From NCBI GenBank assembly GCA_002914845.1, contig JXTC01000003.1, positions 3,389,828 to 3,453,827 of the forward strand: a stretch of DNA of 64,000 bases, in the 5' to 3' direction. A program made the translations under genes and the position numbers. The DNA comes from Trema orientale. Lineage: Eukaryota > Streptophyta > Magnoliopsida > Rosales > Cannabaceae. Below, one piece after another: positions 23,723 to 36,055 of this stretch. Every line of letters begins with the position of its first letter. Position 1 is the first letter of the stretch. A model generated the notes under the pieces. That model did not search any database. It was not told the DNA's origin and worked only from the letters and a program-made list of their open reading frames with translations.

Positions 23723-26700
23723 TTAATTTATAACTTGAAGCAACCTCTCCACATTCATAGGATATACATAATGTAAAGTACCATTATACATGTAATCCAC
23801 GAAGATGCGGTGAACTTTCTCTGGGATGATAGGCATCCCAGAAGAAGTAGTTATTCCTGTTGGAGCAATAATTTGCTGTTCGCTGACAACGACCTTCAGA
23901 ATTCAGGTTCCCCGAGCCACAACAAGCCGCCTTAACCTCTTCAAGACCTGAAAAAAAAAAAAAACTTGGTCTTCCTTATTGGTTTTTATGTTACCATATA
24001 TAAACTAAGACGGAAAGGAAAGTAACATTACTAATTATACCTTATTACTTACTATATACATATGATGGTTTCTAAACTTATGATAAGTATAGTGTATAAG
24101 TTACTAATTATACCTTATTACTTACTATATACATATGATGGTTTCTAAACTTATGATAAGTATAGTGTATAAGTGTCTATATGTACGTATGTTTTTTATT
24201 TGTGTATAATATTATATTAATTCCCCCGTGCACCTAGTTAACAGCTCTTAACCTTTGAGTAAGAGTAATGCTAATTAATGCACTTTTTTATTTATTTTTT
24301 TCGAACTCTTCTGGCCGGTCTCATTGTTTAAATTAGCTTCACAACATCTAAACCAGTGAGTCTGTAACATGTAAAAAAAGTGCATTTACCCACTTCCCTT
24401 GACAGAACTGATAAACTATCATCATTATACAAGCCGTTGGCTAATTGAGATTGAATTTAAGTGCACTTTTTTTTTGCTTGTTAACTCTCTATTTTGTCAG
24501 GAGTTCCCCGTGTTACTAGTTTTGTTTGGTCCGGGCCCATGTGAATTAGTAAACTCTCACATTATATATCTACATATATATATATAAAATAAAATATATG
24601 GGATAACATAGAGCATACATATGTAATGAAAATGACATGTATATAGTACCAAAAGTAGCTGGATTCTTAATGATTTTCTGCATGAGACTGTAAGTATCAA
24701 AGTAGGAGTAGTCTATATCGTCAAACTCTGCTTTGAGTCCCTTCAACATTGACCTTAAAGCACGATTGTAATTGAGCGACCATTGGTTTAATTCTATGTT
24801 GCATTCTTTTGTTTCGTTCTTAATCCTTTCTGTTGGGGTGCATCCAAGTAAACCAACCCCCATAATAACGAACTTACGTGCGTAATAATCGTATAAAAGC
24901 TGCCAAAAAGTTAATAGACATGAATCAAAGAAAGGGGATAAAAAAAAGCAAGTGAGCAAATGAATTTTGGGGGGAACACAAATGTAATGGCATATTGCGC
25001 GCGGTGCAAACAATTATCCGGTCCAATCAACTATTGGACCCGCTCCTTATGTAGATATTATCTGTTTTGGACATACCGCTTTATGGTTTTCCAAAATGAA
25101 TATATACAAATCAAGGGCATTATTTCTTATAAGGCCTAAATACCTTTATTTCCCAAAAAACATAGGAATATGGGACAATTTGACCACCATACATTCGATG
25201 TTACATTATTTTATGTCGAAAACTGTATATCCACACCTTGTCATGTTAATTTAAAAGGTAACAATCATAAGTAATTATTATATATATCGATAAATATATA
25301 TGATCAAGTAGGTATTTTTTTTTTTTTTTACATATGCATAGGTATCAATTGGGCCAATGAAAATTTTTTTTGCATATTTTTTTATATTAAAAAGTAGGAG
25401 AGAGAAAAAACATTAATAATGCACGTCTTTTCATGTATCTCATTTTAGCTGTTAGATGATTGTTAGATGATGATCCAACGGCTAGAAAAAAAATACCTAC
25501 ACATAAGTAAAAAAAAAAAATACCTACCGGATTGGCAACCAATATATATATATATATATGAGACACATTTTAATGCAACCAATATATATATATATGAGAC
25601 ACATTTTAATGCATAAATATAAACGTACTCAATGAAAGTTTCAAAATAACGTACTAACATGATCATAACACGCAGCAATATTGGACAGACAATTAATCTG
25701 GTTTACACCTCTGCATATATATGAGCTAATGAGTGCATACGTAATTACGGACCTTTATTTGTTCTTTTAGGTGTATGGGCATCGAGTTCAAATACTGCTG
25801 CGGAGTGGTCTGATTGCGGAGTTTGGATGACTCAGGATAAGCAAAGATGTCATTGCTTCCAATCACAATCATAAAGATAGAACTTTTGAGCTTATCATAG
25901 GCACCATGTGGAGTTAGCTCTTTACTTAGGTCCTTTTGAACGCTTGAGAAGTAGTTTACTTGTCTTGATAAAGGTACTGACTCAGACTGAAAACATTAAA
26001 AAAGGAAACAAGGGGTTGATGGGGAAGAAAAAAGCACTTAATTATATTATCAGAAAATAATTAATTTGCATATATTGATATGTATGTTAGGAATTTTATT
26101 TCCTATGTTGGGCCACATATTTTATCAATTGTATTGGGCCATATTATTCTTAAGCAGACCCAATAAGTGATTTAATTAGGACTGGGTTAGGATATCCAAC
26201 TGTGTATGGATACCAATGTGGATACCCTGTTAGTCACCCAGTTGGGTTTGATGGATACCCAACAGAGAACTATTTAAAGAACCTATTAGGGTTATGGTCC
26301 CTGTAGCCAAATAATACGTACGCTCAATTCTCTGAAACCCACCATCAGTTACAGAGAATTTCATCTGAGTGGCATTAGGCTTTAGGCTACAGAAGATCAA
26401 ACCCTCTAGCAATTACAGTCAATCACTATCGCTTCCGCCTTCGGTTCATCGTCCAGATTACGGTATTGATCATGGACTCAGGTATACTCAATGAATCCCT
26501 TCCTATCAGTTTTACATGAATGTTCTAGGGTTTGTGTTTGGTTTTGCAATCCCACATATTCAAGTATAACAATGTATTCATAGACTAGTAATTTGTCTCG
26601 TTATTTATATATATACATATATCTTTTCTTCTATTAAGATTAAATAAACTTATATATAATATTGCCTCTTAATTTGTTGTTTATTTGTTTGTTTTAATTA

Positions 26701-28744
26701 GTTTTCTGACCACGTATGCTTTTTTCGTTTAATTAGTAAAAGAAGTCCAAGGATATCTCTATATTGTTTGATAATCACTTACCATACTGTTTGTCCAGTT
26801 ATAGATTCCAGCACCTCCAGATGCAAAGCTAATGCTATCTCGCCAGTGAAAATTTTCCGAGAAGTTGAATAGCATGCTGAAATATGGGTACGGAGTTTCC
26901 ATACCAACTTTCTCACCTGTACAACGTGATTCCATACAGAACGAGTTTTTAAAGTTGGAATAATGAAAATATATTTGTATATTGTATATAGAGTCCTATC
27001 TGGTGTGTGTTTTTTCTCCACCTATTTTTATAGGTATTTTTTTAAGCCATTAAATTATTTATCTAACGGTTATAATAATTTGATTAGTTAGAAAAAAGTA
27101 ATAAATATTTATATTTAATGCTCTTTTTTTATCTCTCTCTATCTACTTTTTTTTTTAACTAAGAAAATATGTATAAGATAAATTTTAATTGAGTAAAATA
27201 ATATCTATAAATATATATTTATATATATATATATACTCGATTGGTACCCATTTGTATACATATATGTGCCGGGTGGCAATTTATTTGGGTTATAATAAAG
27301 GTACTTTATATACTCATTTAATTAGTTGTGTCATGCATGTTTGTGTTTGGGACTTCGGTTGACCTCTTTTTAATGAAACGTTATTTAAATTGATGTAATG
27401 TGAGAAAACTGAAATATAGAAAATAAATTTGTTATTATCATAATTCGTTTTTAATATTTGTTATTAAGTGAATTTAGTTTATAAATCTCATAGAATGCAT
27501 ATAGCATTTATTTTCATGTCTTTTTACTTGAAAAATGTGGATTCGAGCTCCTTTATTTAAAATGGGTATGGCTAGTCATATATTGCTAAACTATGTCCAC
27601 AACCGCTATTTATGTAAATTCACCATAAAGTATTTACACTGAATGATTTGTTTTAGTATCTATAATATATTTCAACTAATATAACGGATAAATTAAATTT
27701 CTTATCACTTTTGTCAACTTACAATATCAGTTATTATTATGAAACAAAACGAGCAATACTAAATAGTAACATAGTGCTTAGCATCATTTTGATGTGGCCA
27801 AAGCACAAATAAACATATTAAGCACAAACAAACATATTAACTTTGTTACCCACATTTATCGCACGGTTAATTTCTTAACGTTTTTCTATATTAAAATGCC
27901 GATTGAACCACTAAAATGCTTCTAAATCCTATAGAAATTGTCACGACTAGTTAATTATCTATATTGCCTTCCCTCGTTTAATCAGCCGTCCCTTTGTTAT
28001 GAGGTTTTTTCCTTTTGTTTTTAATAATATCGGACTAGTTATTATATAACATGTTTGTTAGATTAATGAACTAAATTTCTATTGACTTTTCTTTTCTTCT
28101 CTTTATTTTTTTCTGAAAAAAAAAAACTTTTTATACAGTCAATGTGCGAATTACCGTACACATGGTGGTTGTTTAATTTTACTACCGCTGGCATTGAGAC
28201 TACTAATGGATTATAAACTACATACATATATGATATACATTTGAGGGATATATTAACTACAGTTATTAAACTAGCTAGTTCTTTTTTTTTTTTTTTTAAA
28301 AAAAACTTTTTTTTTTTTTGCTGTTAATTTTGAACTTGTTTTAGTAAGACTATACCTATTAAAACGCAAAATTATCATTTATGTTTGTTTTCAACATTAG
28401 AATGAGTAATGCTATGAAGGTTAGCTAATTTGTCCATGAGCGTGAATATGGATGGACCAATAAAATGAAGTTCGAACTGATTTAATTTACTTACCGAGAA
28501 AATCGGCAGCAATTTTGCCGTTACTGAACCTGCCGGTCGCCGCCTTGTTGGGGAAATCGATGCCGTAGTGGGGGAAATTTGCTTTGCTGAAGGAGATTAA
28601 CAAGTGATTGTTGTTGCCAGCGTCCACAAGGGAGTCTCCAAGTACGTACATGGATGGACGTGGACGTGGTATTATTGGATTCCAAGGGGCTTCCGAGAAA
28701 CCAAATATGGACATAGACAAAAGAATCAAAATGTTGGAAGACAT
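23723..28744 (-). CDS. GDSL esterase/lipase, five exons, frameshifted near the C-terminus
   Basis: A secreted SGNH/GDSL hydrolase that cleaves ester bonds; it resembles Arabidopsis At5g55050-type proteins. Exons: 28744-28495, 26916-26783, 25986-25753, 24899-24650 and 23947-23723, all with GT-AG introns and matching phase. Residues 1-19 look like a signal peptide. Block I is [13 protein letters not shown] with nucleophile Ser38, block II is FASGGAG, block III is GSND at 171-174, and block V is D327-A-Y-H330. Just after His330 the frame shifts (CCCAGAGAAAG, one base too many or two too few). As read, translation stops at 23784-23786 after 343 residues. The shifted frame continues [13 protein letters not shown] to a natural TAA at 23723-23725. 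It may be a recent pseudogene, an enzyme with a changed tail, or a sequencing error. The substrate is unknown. Confidence 0.9.
24028..24173. repeat. Tandem duplication, 73-bp unit x 2, in GDSL intron 4
   Basis: The unit beginning TTACTAATTATACC at 24028 recurs at 24101 with no difference that I can see, and ends at 24173. Near identity means a recent event, in an intron far from splice sites. Confidence 0.9.
25301..25540 (+). mobile_element. MITE copy (AGTAGGTATTTTT family) in GDSL intron 3
   Basis: The left end reads tgatcaAGTAGGTATTTTT and the right end is TACCTACCGGATTGGCAACC, the inverse of the family start. The interior shows the family blocks CATAGGTATCA, GGAGAGAGAAAAAAC and GATGATCCAACGGCTAG. 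The left terminal bases are diverged. Confidence 0.6.
26085..26571 (+). mobile_element. Solo LTR in GDSL intron 2, 5-bp target duplication
   Basis: 487 bp with TGTTAGGAAT at the left and TATAACA at the right (TGTTA...TAACA ends), flanked by ATGTA at 26080-26084 and 26572-26576. It contains no coding sequence, so it is a solo LTR left by recombination between two LTRs. A TATA-like ACTATTTAAAG lies near 26270. Its superfamily cannot be told from the ends alone. Confidence 0.82.
27018..27250 (-). mobile_element. MITE copy (GGTACCAATC family) in GDSL intron 1
   Basis: Inverse orientation: it ends in GATTGGTACCC and begins near CCACCTATTTTTATAGGTATT, with AAGCCATTAAATTATTTATCTAACGG inside. Same family as copies at 25301, 30143, 30451 and 52112. 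Confidence 0.65.
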
Positions 28745-30142
28745 TGTTTGCAGTTGTGAATTACTAATTGTAAGTAAGTTCGGGGTTCAATGATATATAA
28801 ATATACCGAGTGTAATTTTCTAAGTAAAAATAAAACTGTAAAAACGTATTAAATATTAAATAAATTTTCAGGAATTGGAAGAGGCATTAATTTTATCTTT
28901 AAAATTTTTAGAAAATTCTTAATTTTTTCATGATATAATTGGTCATATTATTATTTTTTCATGCTATGATTAGTTGTAATATATATATATATGTATTATA
29001 TAAAATTATATTTAATTTAATATTAATGATACTTTATATTAAATTTAGTTCATCAAACAAATAGTTGTGATATATTCGTCTCATCAAAATAAATATAAAA
29101 ATAAATATATTATTTAATATTTTATATAATATTATATTTAATTTAATATTAATATACTTTATATTAAATTTAGTTCATCGAACAAAAAGTTATGTAATAT
29201 TCATCTCATCAAAATAAATGTAGAGACAAATATATTCTTTAATATTGTAATACATTGAACCTAATCATAAATTAGACTTAATATATACAATATTAATACC
29301 ATCTCGCATAAAACGCAGTATAACGTCTAGTATTTGTATAATACATGATCATATTTTTGTATTGGACTGACAATCTCGGTCAAGTAGATTAAGCACGTAA
29401 ATGAGTGTTGTGGCTGATAAGAAAAGGCCGGTGAAATGAAAGATAAACTTATTGGCCAGAGTCGGATACAAAGGCGCGCATGAGGACAAATGAATTATTA
29501 CCGACTTGAGCTACACTTGGAGGGGTTAATTAAAGAGAAATTGAGGCTTTTGCCTTCCATGTATCACCAACAAATTAATTAAAAAAAAAAAGAAAGAAAG
29601 ACAAAATCAAAATGAGAATGAAAAGTTAAATTAATTATGCACTTCTATATTGTAAATGTGACCAAAAAAGTTTAAATAGTTTGATCACATTCTTAAGATC
29701 TCACTATGTGATAGAATTAATTTAATGTAAATCACACTATCCCGTCATCATTTGGTGAAAATACTAAATATCCAATGTATTACTCTTTATTAAAGTGCCA
29801 CGACCTATGAAGTTTTTTTGTTTTGTAGTTTCTTTTGAGGGAAGACAAATTTATAAAGTTTAACAGGTAAATTTTCAAGGGGAAAATTAAAAAAAAAAAA
29901 AAAAAAGAATCGTTGCAATTTGCATTGACACCCTGTCGAAGTAATACGACATCTCTAGATTAGCAATAAGTACAGTGATATCCTTGGATCTAGAGAAAGA
30001 CTAAAAAATTAATGAAATTATTACCACTTAACTATGTTATTCTTCACCTTAATTATTAAAAGAAAAAAAAACTATGTGATTCTTTTTTATGTGAAATTTT
30101 CACCATTTAAACCGTCTTTCTTTTTTCTAGAAATACATATAA

Positions 30143-30369
30143 GGTACCAATCCAATAGGTATTTTTTTAAACCTATCTTCCTTAATTAAAATTCATCAAG
30201 TACTATTTTCATAGTAAAAGATAGAGAGAGAAAAGCACTAAATAATGTGTACTTATTTTTATTAATTTTTTTTCAACTAATCAAATTACGGTAGCCATTA
30301 GATAATGATTCAATGACTGAAAAAAAAACTATAAATAAGTAAAAACAAATGCCTATCATATTATGGCCC
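30143..30369 (+). mobile_element. MITE copy (GGTACCAATC family)
   Basis: Starts GGTACCAATCCAATAGGTATT. The inside has AATTAAAATTCATCAAG, GATAGAGAGAGAAAAGCAC and GATAATGATTCAATGACTG. It ends near TGCCTATCATATTATGGCC, a decayed inverse of the start. Confidence 0.65.
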
Positions 30370-30450
30370 TTATTTTTATTATTTTTTTTCCTAACTATTC
30401 AAATTATGATAATTATTATATTATGATCCAATAATTAAAAAAAAATATAA

Positions 30451-30670
30451 GTATTTTCTTTTTACTTATTTATGGGTATTTTTTTTAGCCGTTGGATCAT
30501 TATCTAACGGTAAGCATAATTTAAGTAGTTAGAAAAAAATATATATATATTATTTAATGGTTTTCTTTTTATACTTTTAACATGAAAAGACGTGTGTGAT
30601 AAATTTTAATTGGATAAAATAATAACCACAAATAGGTAAAAAAAAAAAAAAAAAACCTTAGATTGATGCC
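30451..30670 (-). mobile_element. MITE copy (GGTACCAATC family), inverse orientation
   Basis: Reads TTATGGGTATTTTTTTTAGCCGTTGGATC at its left and AACCTTAGATTGATGCC at its right, in the opposite direction to the copy at 30143. A partial copy (CTAACTATTCAAATTATGATAA) lies between them at about 30370-30450. Confidence 0.6.
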
Positions 30671-31963
30671 TCTATATATATAAACCAAGAAAAAAGAAAA
30701 CAAAACAACTATGTGCATAAATATGTACTTCTCGATTGGCTGCTCCCGTTGATGCAATGCTCAATACAGACCGACCATACAACTCTGCCACATCACCATA
30801 ATTAGTAATTAATATGTGGAGCTATTGTATGGTGTACATCCCTGCCTTGACACATTGGTGCCTATAACAAATTAGATTTCCGTGGAACACAATAACTTAA
30901 TAGTGAAATCTGTCATTTTATTTATTTATTTTTTCAATGGGATGAACAGTGAAATCTTAAAAGGGGCTAAAGTAATTTTCTTTAGTTTTTAAGTAATAAT
31001 GCAAATAATTTAAACACTGAACTCTATTAAAAAATCTATTGTGCTTTTCCACCTTTTCATTTCTAGAAAGAGATCCTCTATCAAATTTCTGTGTCCTGAC
31101 CGGTGATATAGTGGTACATCATTAAAATTATTTGATTCATCAATTTTCCACACTAACCCATATCTAACGGATGTCTGTTGCTTCAATAATTAAAAATAAA
31201 ATAAAAAAGAAAAAGTTGCTCCATCTTCGTGCTCTTCCTGTTTTGCTTTGCTTTTTTTTTTTTTTTCAAATTATTTTCTTTTATATATGTATAGCATACA
31301 GATTCAATCATCATCAAGACAAACTTCTCATCATTTTTTTTATTTTGAAGAAAAAGCAACTGAGAGATGAAAAAAAAAAAAACATGAAATGGAATTTATA
31401 TCAAAATTGATGATATAGCTGAGAAAACAAGGTAATTTTCATACCTCATCACTTTAAGAGGACTTCAAATCAATGTCGGAGAACATATTTAGGAAAATCG
31501 AGGTTAAGCCTTAAATTTTAGAAAATAGGTTGCCTTTTATTTAAAACCTAGATGTGCAGAAAAAGAGAAGATTTTTTTTTATTTGTTTTTTTTGTTTCTT
31601 TGACACGTAATGACTGAATATCAAGATGACTGAGATATGCGGCTGCCGAAAAATGCGGCCGCGATACCTTAAGTACACAAACTCTTTGATTTGAAGTGAG
31701 AGGAGGAAGAAGACCCGAAGATGATGTTTGTGTCTTTTATTTTTTATTTTTGTTTTCATAAACAACTTATTCATGTTATAAGATAGAAAGCTTGAGGGAA
31801 AATAATGAATGACGTGACAAAATTCTGGTGGTTGGATAGAAAACGTGACAGACAATTTTGACAGAGGTTCTGGCTTATTTTTGCCATTCAATTTACTGCT
31901 TTCAGTATATGAGATCAGATCGCTTAAGAGCAAGAATTATACACTCTAGTCTACTAAACAAAA

Positions 31964-32518
31964 TGGGATAAATTATATCTTTACCGCCTGAACTATCGCC
32001 TACACAGAGTTTTGCCTCCTAAACTATTTCTCTTTGTAAAAATATCTCCCGAACTATTAGATTATAGAAAAAAAACTCCATCTGTTATCTTCCGTGATGG
32101 AATAGTGATGTGTCTTCTTATTTAGGGTATTGAAGAGGGTTTTATAATAAATTCTTTACAAATAAAAGGCAAAAATATGGACAGAAAGTAACAAAATGAG
32201 CTAGTTTTTAGTTTTAATAAAGGTTGGGGGCTAGTCTTTTTGAGAAGAAGACTGAAAAGCGAGAGAAAAAATGGAAGAATTTGGCGCCTAATCTAAAGGT
32301 ATATAAGTGAATGTATTAAAAATGATGATAAAAGTTTCAATTAACCTTGTTTTGGGATGACACATCATAATTTCGTCTGAGCTATAGACAAAAGGTAATG
32401 GAAGAGAAATTTTTTACACAATCTAATAGTTCAGGGAGAATTCTTATAAAGGAAAATAGTTTAGGAGGTAAAATTTTGCATAGACGATAATTCAGAGAGT
32501 AAAAGTACAATTTGTCCA
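31964..32518. mobile_element. MITE with long inverted arms beside the BAHD remnant
   Basis: The left arm (GGGATAAATTATATC, CCTCCTAAACTATTT, CCCGAACTATTAGATTATA; about 31964-32105) is inverted at 32370-32518 (AATCTAATAGTTCAGGG, AAATAGTTTAGGAGG, GACGATAATTCAGAG). Arms of about 140 bp enclose about 270 bp. Long arms without a transposase suggest a MULE-type MITE. No clean target duplication could be read. Confidence 0.75.
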
Positions 32519-32531
32519 GTAAAATATAGGT

Positions 32532-32946
32532 ATGGCAAAGGAGATGGAGAAGCTGTTTAAGATCATCACAAAAGAAACCATAAAACCATGCTCTCCAACT
32601 CCTTCCCACCTCAAAAGCTACAATCTCTCTTTCTTAGACCAACTTCAACCTCCGGTTTATATCAACATGGTTTATTTCTACCCCAAGAACAGTCATGACG
32701 TTATTACAACGTCACAGCAGCTTAAGAAGTCGCTATCAAAATCCTTTACTTGCTTCTACCCAATTTTCGAAAGAATCAATAGTAACAACACAACTACTAT
32801 TGAGTGCAACGATGAAGGTGCTGAGTATGTTGAAGCTTAATTCAATGGCGTAGATCTCTCCACCTTTTTAGGACAACCACCCGCCAATCTAGCCGCACTC
32901 CAACAATTCTTTCCCGCGGCGTGCTATTTGACTGGCGCAGGCACTT
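32532..32946 (+). pseudogene. BAHD acyltransferase N-terminal fragment
   Basis: BAHD enzymes transfer acyl groups from acyl-CoA to alcohols or amines. ATG at 32532 opens MAKEMEKLFKIITKETIKPCSPTPSHLKSYNLSFLDQL, the typical N-terminus of the vinorine-synthase-like clade, then PPVYINMVYFYP and LKKSLSKSFTCFYPIFERI. A stop interrupts at 32838-32840 (EYVEA*FNGVDLS), and a second follows near 32946. About 140 of some 430 residues survive. The catalytic HxxxD and DFGWG motifs are not reached, because the sequence runs into a truncated gypsy LTR. Confidence 0.85.
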
Positions 32947-33117
32947 AGGCCTTGGACAAATATGCTTGCTTTGGTGAGCTGTTGACACAAGAAAAACACA
33001 AATATCAAAATTGACATGTGCAAAATAATCGTACTAAAATACTACCAAAAGTACTAGAATATTGAAAAATATCATTAATTATCTATTGTCCAAAATGTAT
33101 TTTCATGCATTTATCAG
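32947..33117 (-). repeat. Truncated 3' LTR of the gypsy element
   Basis: Shares with 37371-37538 the blocks GGCCTTGGAC, GACATGTGCAAAATAATC and ATTAATTATCTATTGT. The remaining LTR length is missing and BAHD sequence lies directly beyond. Confidence 0.75.
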
Positions 33118-34590
33118 AACCCTCAACTTGCTTATTACTAGTCTCTAGCAATTCAAGTATAAACAAGAAGCAAAACATGATAAACAAATTTAAAAAGAAA
33201 AATCAGCAAAGTTATTCATATATTTCCAACAAAAAGTCGGTAAAAGATCACAAATATTATCAAGATCTTTCGATCATAACTCCCAAAATTGTGTGTGTGT
33301 GCACTAAGTCTAAACTTTCTTACCACAAACCATAATGTATATAATTTCAGAAAAAATATCTAAGTAAAAGCCTCAACTCCATATCCTCGCAGGTAACGAT
33401 ATCAATTTTTAATCCAAAGGATTTACTCATGGAGTTAGAAAATAGAAAATCACTCAAATGAAATAGGCAATATTTAGGACAAGCTCATAAACAAACATTG
33501 ATCGATTGATAGGAAAATTAACTTTCCAGAATTCAAACATTCTTATCACAAATTTGCTTTAGAATTTCAATGGTCAACGTGAGAATATTACAAATAGAGC
33601 CTAATGAGAAAAATTATTTCCTAACAACAAAAAAAAAAAAATTATCTTCTAAAATGATGGAAGACTTTATTGAATCGAATTGACATCTTTTTTTTTTTTT
33701 TTTCTTTTCTTTATTTTTTTTATCACATAACTTTTTTTTTTCAACTTTACAACTGAAAGAATTTCTCACCAAAAATTTCTCATATATTTGAGAATATACA
33801 AGAATTCCTAGGCTCCACAATACAAAACAATCTCTCATTCTGGCCAATCATCCTTTTAGCATATCATCTAATCATTCCACAAACTATAAAATGGCATTCT
33901 ATATAGTAATTTAATCAGTTCAAAAGATCAATGAAAGTTTAGAAGCAGTTTTCTCAATCTCTTCACTCAATCATAAAAGATGTGTGAGAATAGAAAAATA
34001 TACACTCAAATATGGTAATTTTCTTAGCTATATGTATTGAACATCCATCTTACTATAAGGCTTAGAAACGTGCACAAAAGATTTTAGAAGTTATTCTCTA
34101 ATAATCAAGATAGCAAAAATGACTTAAACCAAACCTTTTGAAATCATACCTGGATAACAATGTAAAAATTTCAATCCAAACTAATTTAAACATGCAATGT
34201 AAGCTACTTTACACAAGAATTACTAAAACACGAACAATAAGCTTTTTTTTTGTCATACACAAAAATTTACATTAACAATATGCTTGAATATTCTACCACC
34301 TCCAACCTAAATCAGGCAGTGTCCTCACTGTAACAAAAATGTATATGCAATGAAGGAACAAGGAAATAGGACACTTGAATGATGGGTACACCACATGAAA
34401 AGCAAAAGCATGAGAGATGGAAAATTAAGAAAAACACAATAAAAACAAACAAGAGGAAAAAAACAAAACACACTGAAAAGAAAGAAAGGAAGAAAAAAAA
34501 TGGTATAGAAAGATACAACCTGATCAAGATTGATGGATCGATGATATTATAGTGATTTCTTTAGGTTGATCTATTTTTTTTCACAATATG
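33118..34590 (-). other. Interior of gypsy element, no coding seen
   Basis: About 1.5 kb of AT-rich sequence between the gag remnant and the 3' LTR. No pol motif is recognisable in any frame I read. Confidence 0.5.
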
Positions 34591-34599
34591 ATTCAACCA

Positions 34600-35480
34600 T
34601 TATCAAGCAGATGGTTGAGACCTCTGGGTCTCAAAATTGGTTTGACTACCAAGATCTTCATTGTGGATAGTTTTGGTATGTCCTCAAAGTGTGGTTTCCA
34701 AAATATCATGTTCTTATCTTTTGTCTCATAAAAAATAACAGAAACATTAAAAGTATCAACAGGATAAAGTAAAAATTCAGACTCAGAAGTGTGGAAGAAA
34801 TATTCTGCTTTTAGTTTGTTGTTTTTATATGCTTCTTCTATAATGAATGCGGTGGCATTAACCTTCAGTGTTGCCCCATTGGATTGGACTGAGGTTGGGA
34901 GGGGAACTTACCTCACTTTTCTACAGTAAGAGCATTAGATAGTTTGGTGATCTAACTCTTTATTTCTTTTTGCTCTTCTATCAACTGTGTAAGCAGTATT
35001 TCAAACTTTTTGATAATCTTACCCTGTGCCTTCGTAAATGCTTGTAAAGTTTCTTATAAAGAAGGTTTTGTAGGTAGAGCATTGTATTGAGGTGCAAAGT
35101 AAGGTATCGGTGGTTGTGTCTCAATCTTTCAGTCATCTGTGATTGATGTGAGTTTGTTAGATTTAGATTTCTAACTAAAATTCAGGTGATTTCTCCATCT
35201 AGGATTTTATGTCTTGGAATAAGATGAGAATGGTTGTCTAAACATCCCTAGGGTATTGCATTGCTCTTCATAAATCCCTCTCATCTCACCATAAATTGAG
35301 CAACCTTGTGTGAAGTGATCAGTCCTCCCACATACAATGCATTTACCTTGTGATTGGACCCTAGCAACCATTTGGGTCTACTATCTTTCATCTTTAGATC
35401 ATCTAATTACCTAGTTGAAGTATGTAACTGCGTCTTAAGGTTGTCATTTTCTCTAAGATGGTAGATATCGCTAGGTATGG
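34600..35480 (-). pseudogene. Gypsy gag C-terminal remnant
   Basis: The minus strand reads MVARVQSQGKCIVCGRTDH, then FTQGCSIYGE, a CX2CX4HX4C-like knuckle. Next comes FSSYSKT*NPRWRNHLNFS, the decayed form of the common plant gypsy gag phrase 'YSNTYNPGWRNHPNFSW', then TLQAFTKAQGKIIKKFEILL, and GKFPSQPQSNPMGQ before stops accumulate. The protein would have packaged element RNA. At least six in-frame stops are present. Confidence 0.75.
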
Positions 35481-36030
35481 ACTTATTTAGTGCCATTAGC
35501 AGCACTTGGGCTAGTCTAGATGTGTCCTTTTTCTTTTGAAAATTAACAAAAAAGGAAAATTTAAATAAGGAAAGAAAATTTAGATGAGGAAAATTCTATA
35601 AAAGGAAACTAAGTTATAAAAGAATAAAAATTAAAAAAAAAATAAAAACTTCCTAAAACTAGGAAAAGATAACACCTAAAAATAGAAAATTCAAAAGGAA
35701 AAAAAAAATAAAAATTACTAAAATAACTTTTTTCATTTTTTATAATTGAATAGTGCACAACCAAAGGGATTTCCAAGTGAAGAGGGGGGTCAAAGTGGAC
35801 TACTTAAACTCTATGCTCTCTTTAGACTATTTTAGGTCTTTTTGACAAACCCTTTTTAGTTTTCTAACTAAATATATCATTTTTTTTAAATTAAGAAAGA
35901 TTAAAATAAAAACTTTACAAAATAAATAAAAGAAAAATATTGAAAAGATAAGAATTAAAAAGTAAGATATACAAAGAGAAAAAAAATTGAAAAATTTACT
36001 GTTTCAATGCAACACCTTTTTGTGATTTGG

Positions 36031-36050
36031 CCTCTCCGGCAACGACACCA
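36031..36050 (-). other. Primer-binding region of the gypsy element
   Basis: The minus strand reads TGGTGTCGTTGCCGGAGAGG a few bases past the LTR end, close to the TGGCGCCGTTGCCGGGGA site shared by plant Tat/Athila-type gypsy elements. Confidence 0.75.
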
Positions 36051-36055
36051 AATTT

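Larger units (their letters stand above)
28745..31963. other. Region upstream of GDSL gene, AT-rich, with MITEs
   Basis: No gene is seen in 3.2 kb. It presumably includes the GDSL promoter. Two MITE copies (30143-30369 and 30451-30670) with a partial third between them, and several A/T homopolymers, account for part of it. A 130-codon minus frame at 31541-31933 has no recognisable domain and no ATG at its start, so I do not call it a gene. Confidence 0.5.

Noticed and set aside
25463..25678. Tyr/Ile-rich minus frame
   Set aside because: Made of TA repeats and a MITE end inside a GDSL intron.
31541..31933. 130-codon minus frame upstream of the BAHD remnant
   Set aside because: Its first codon is TTG, it is Lys/Phe-rich and has no recognisable domain. 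It partly looks protein-like, but I cannot support a gene.
34312..34527. Phe/Val-rich minus frame
   Set aside because: Product of A-rich sequence in the gypsy interior; a membrane-like composition is expected by chance.
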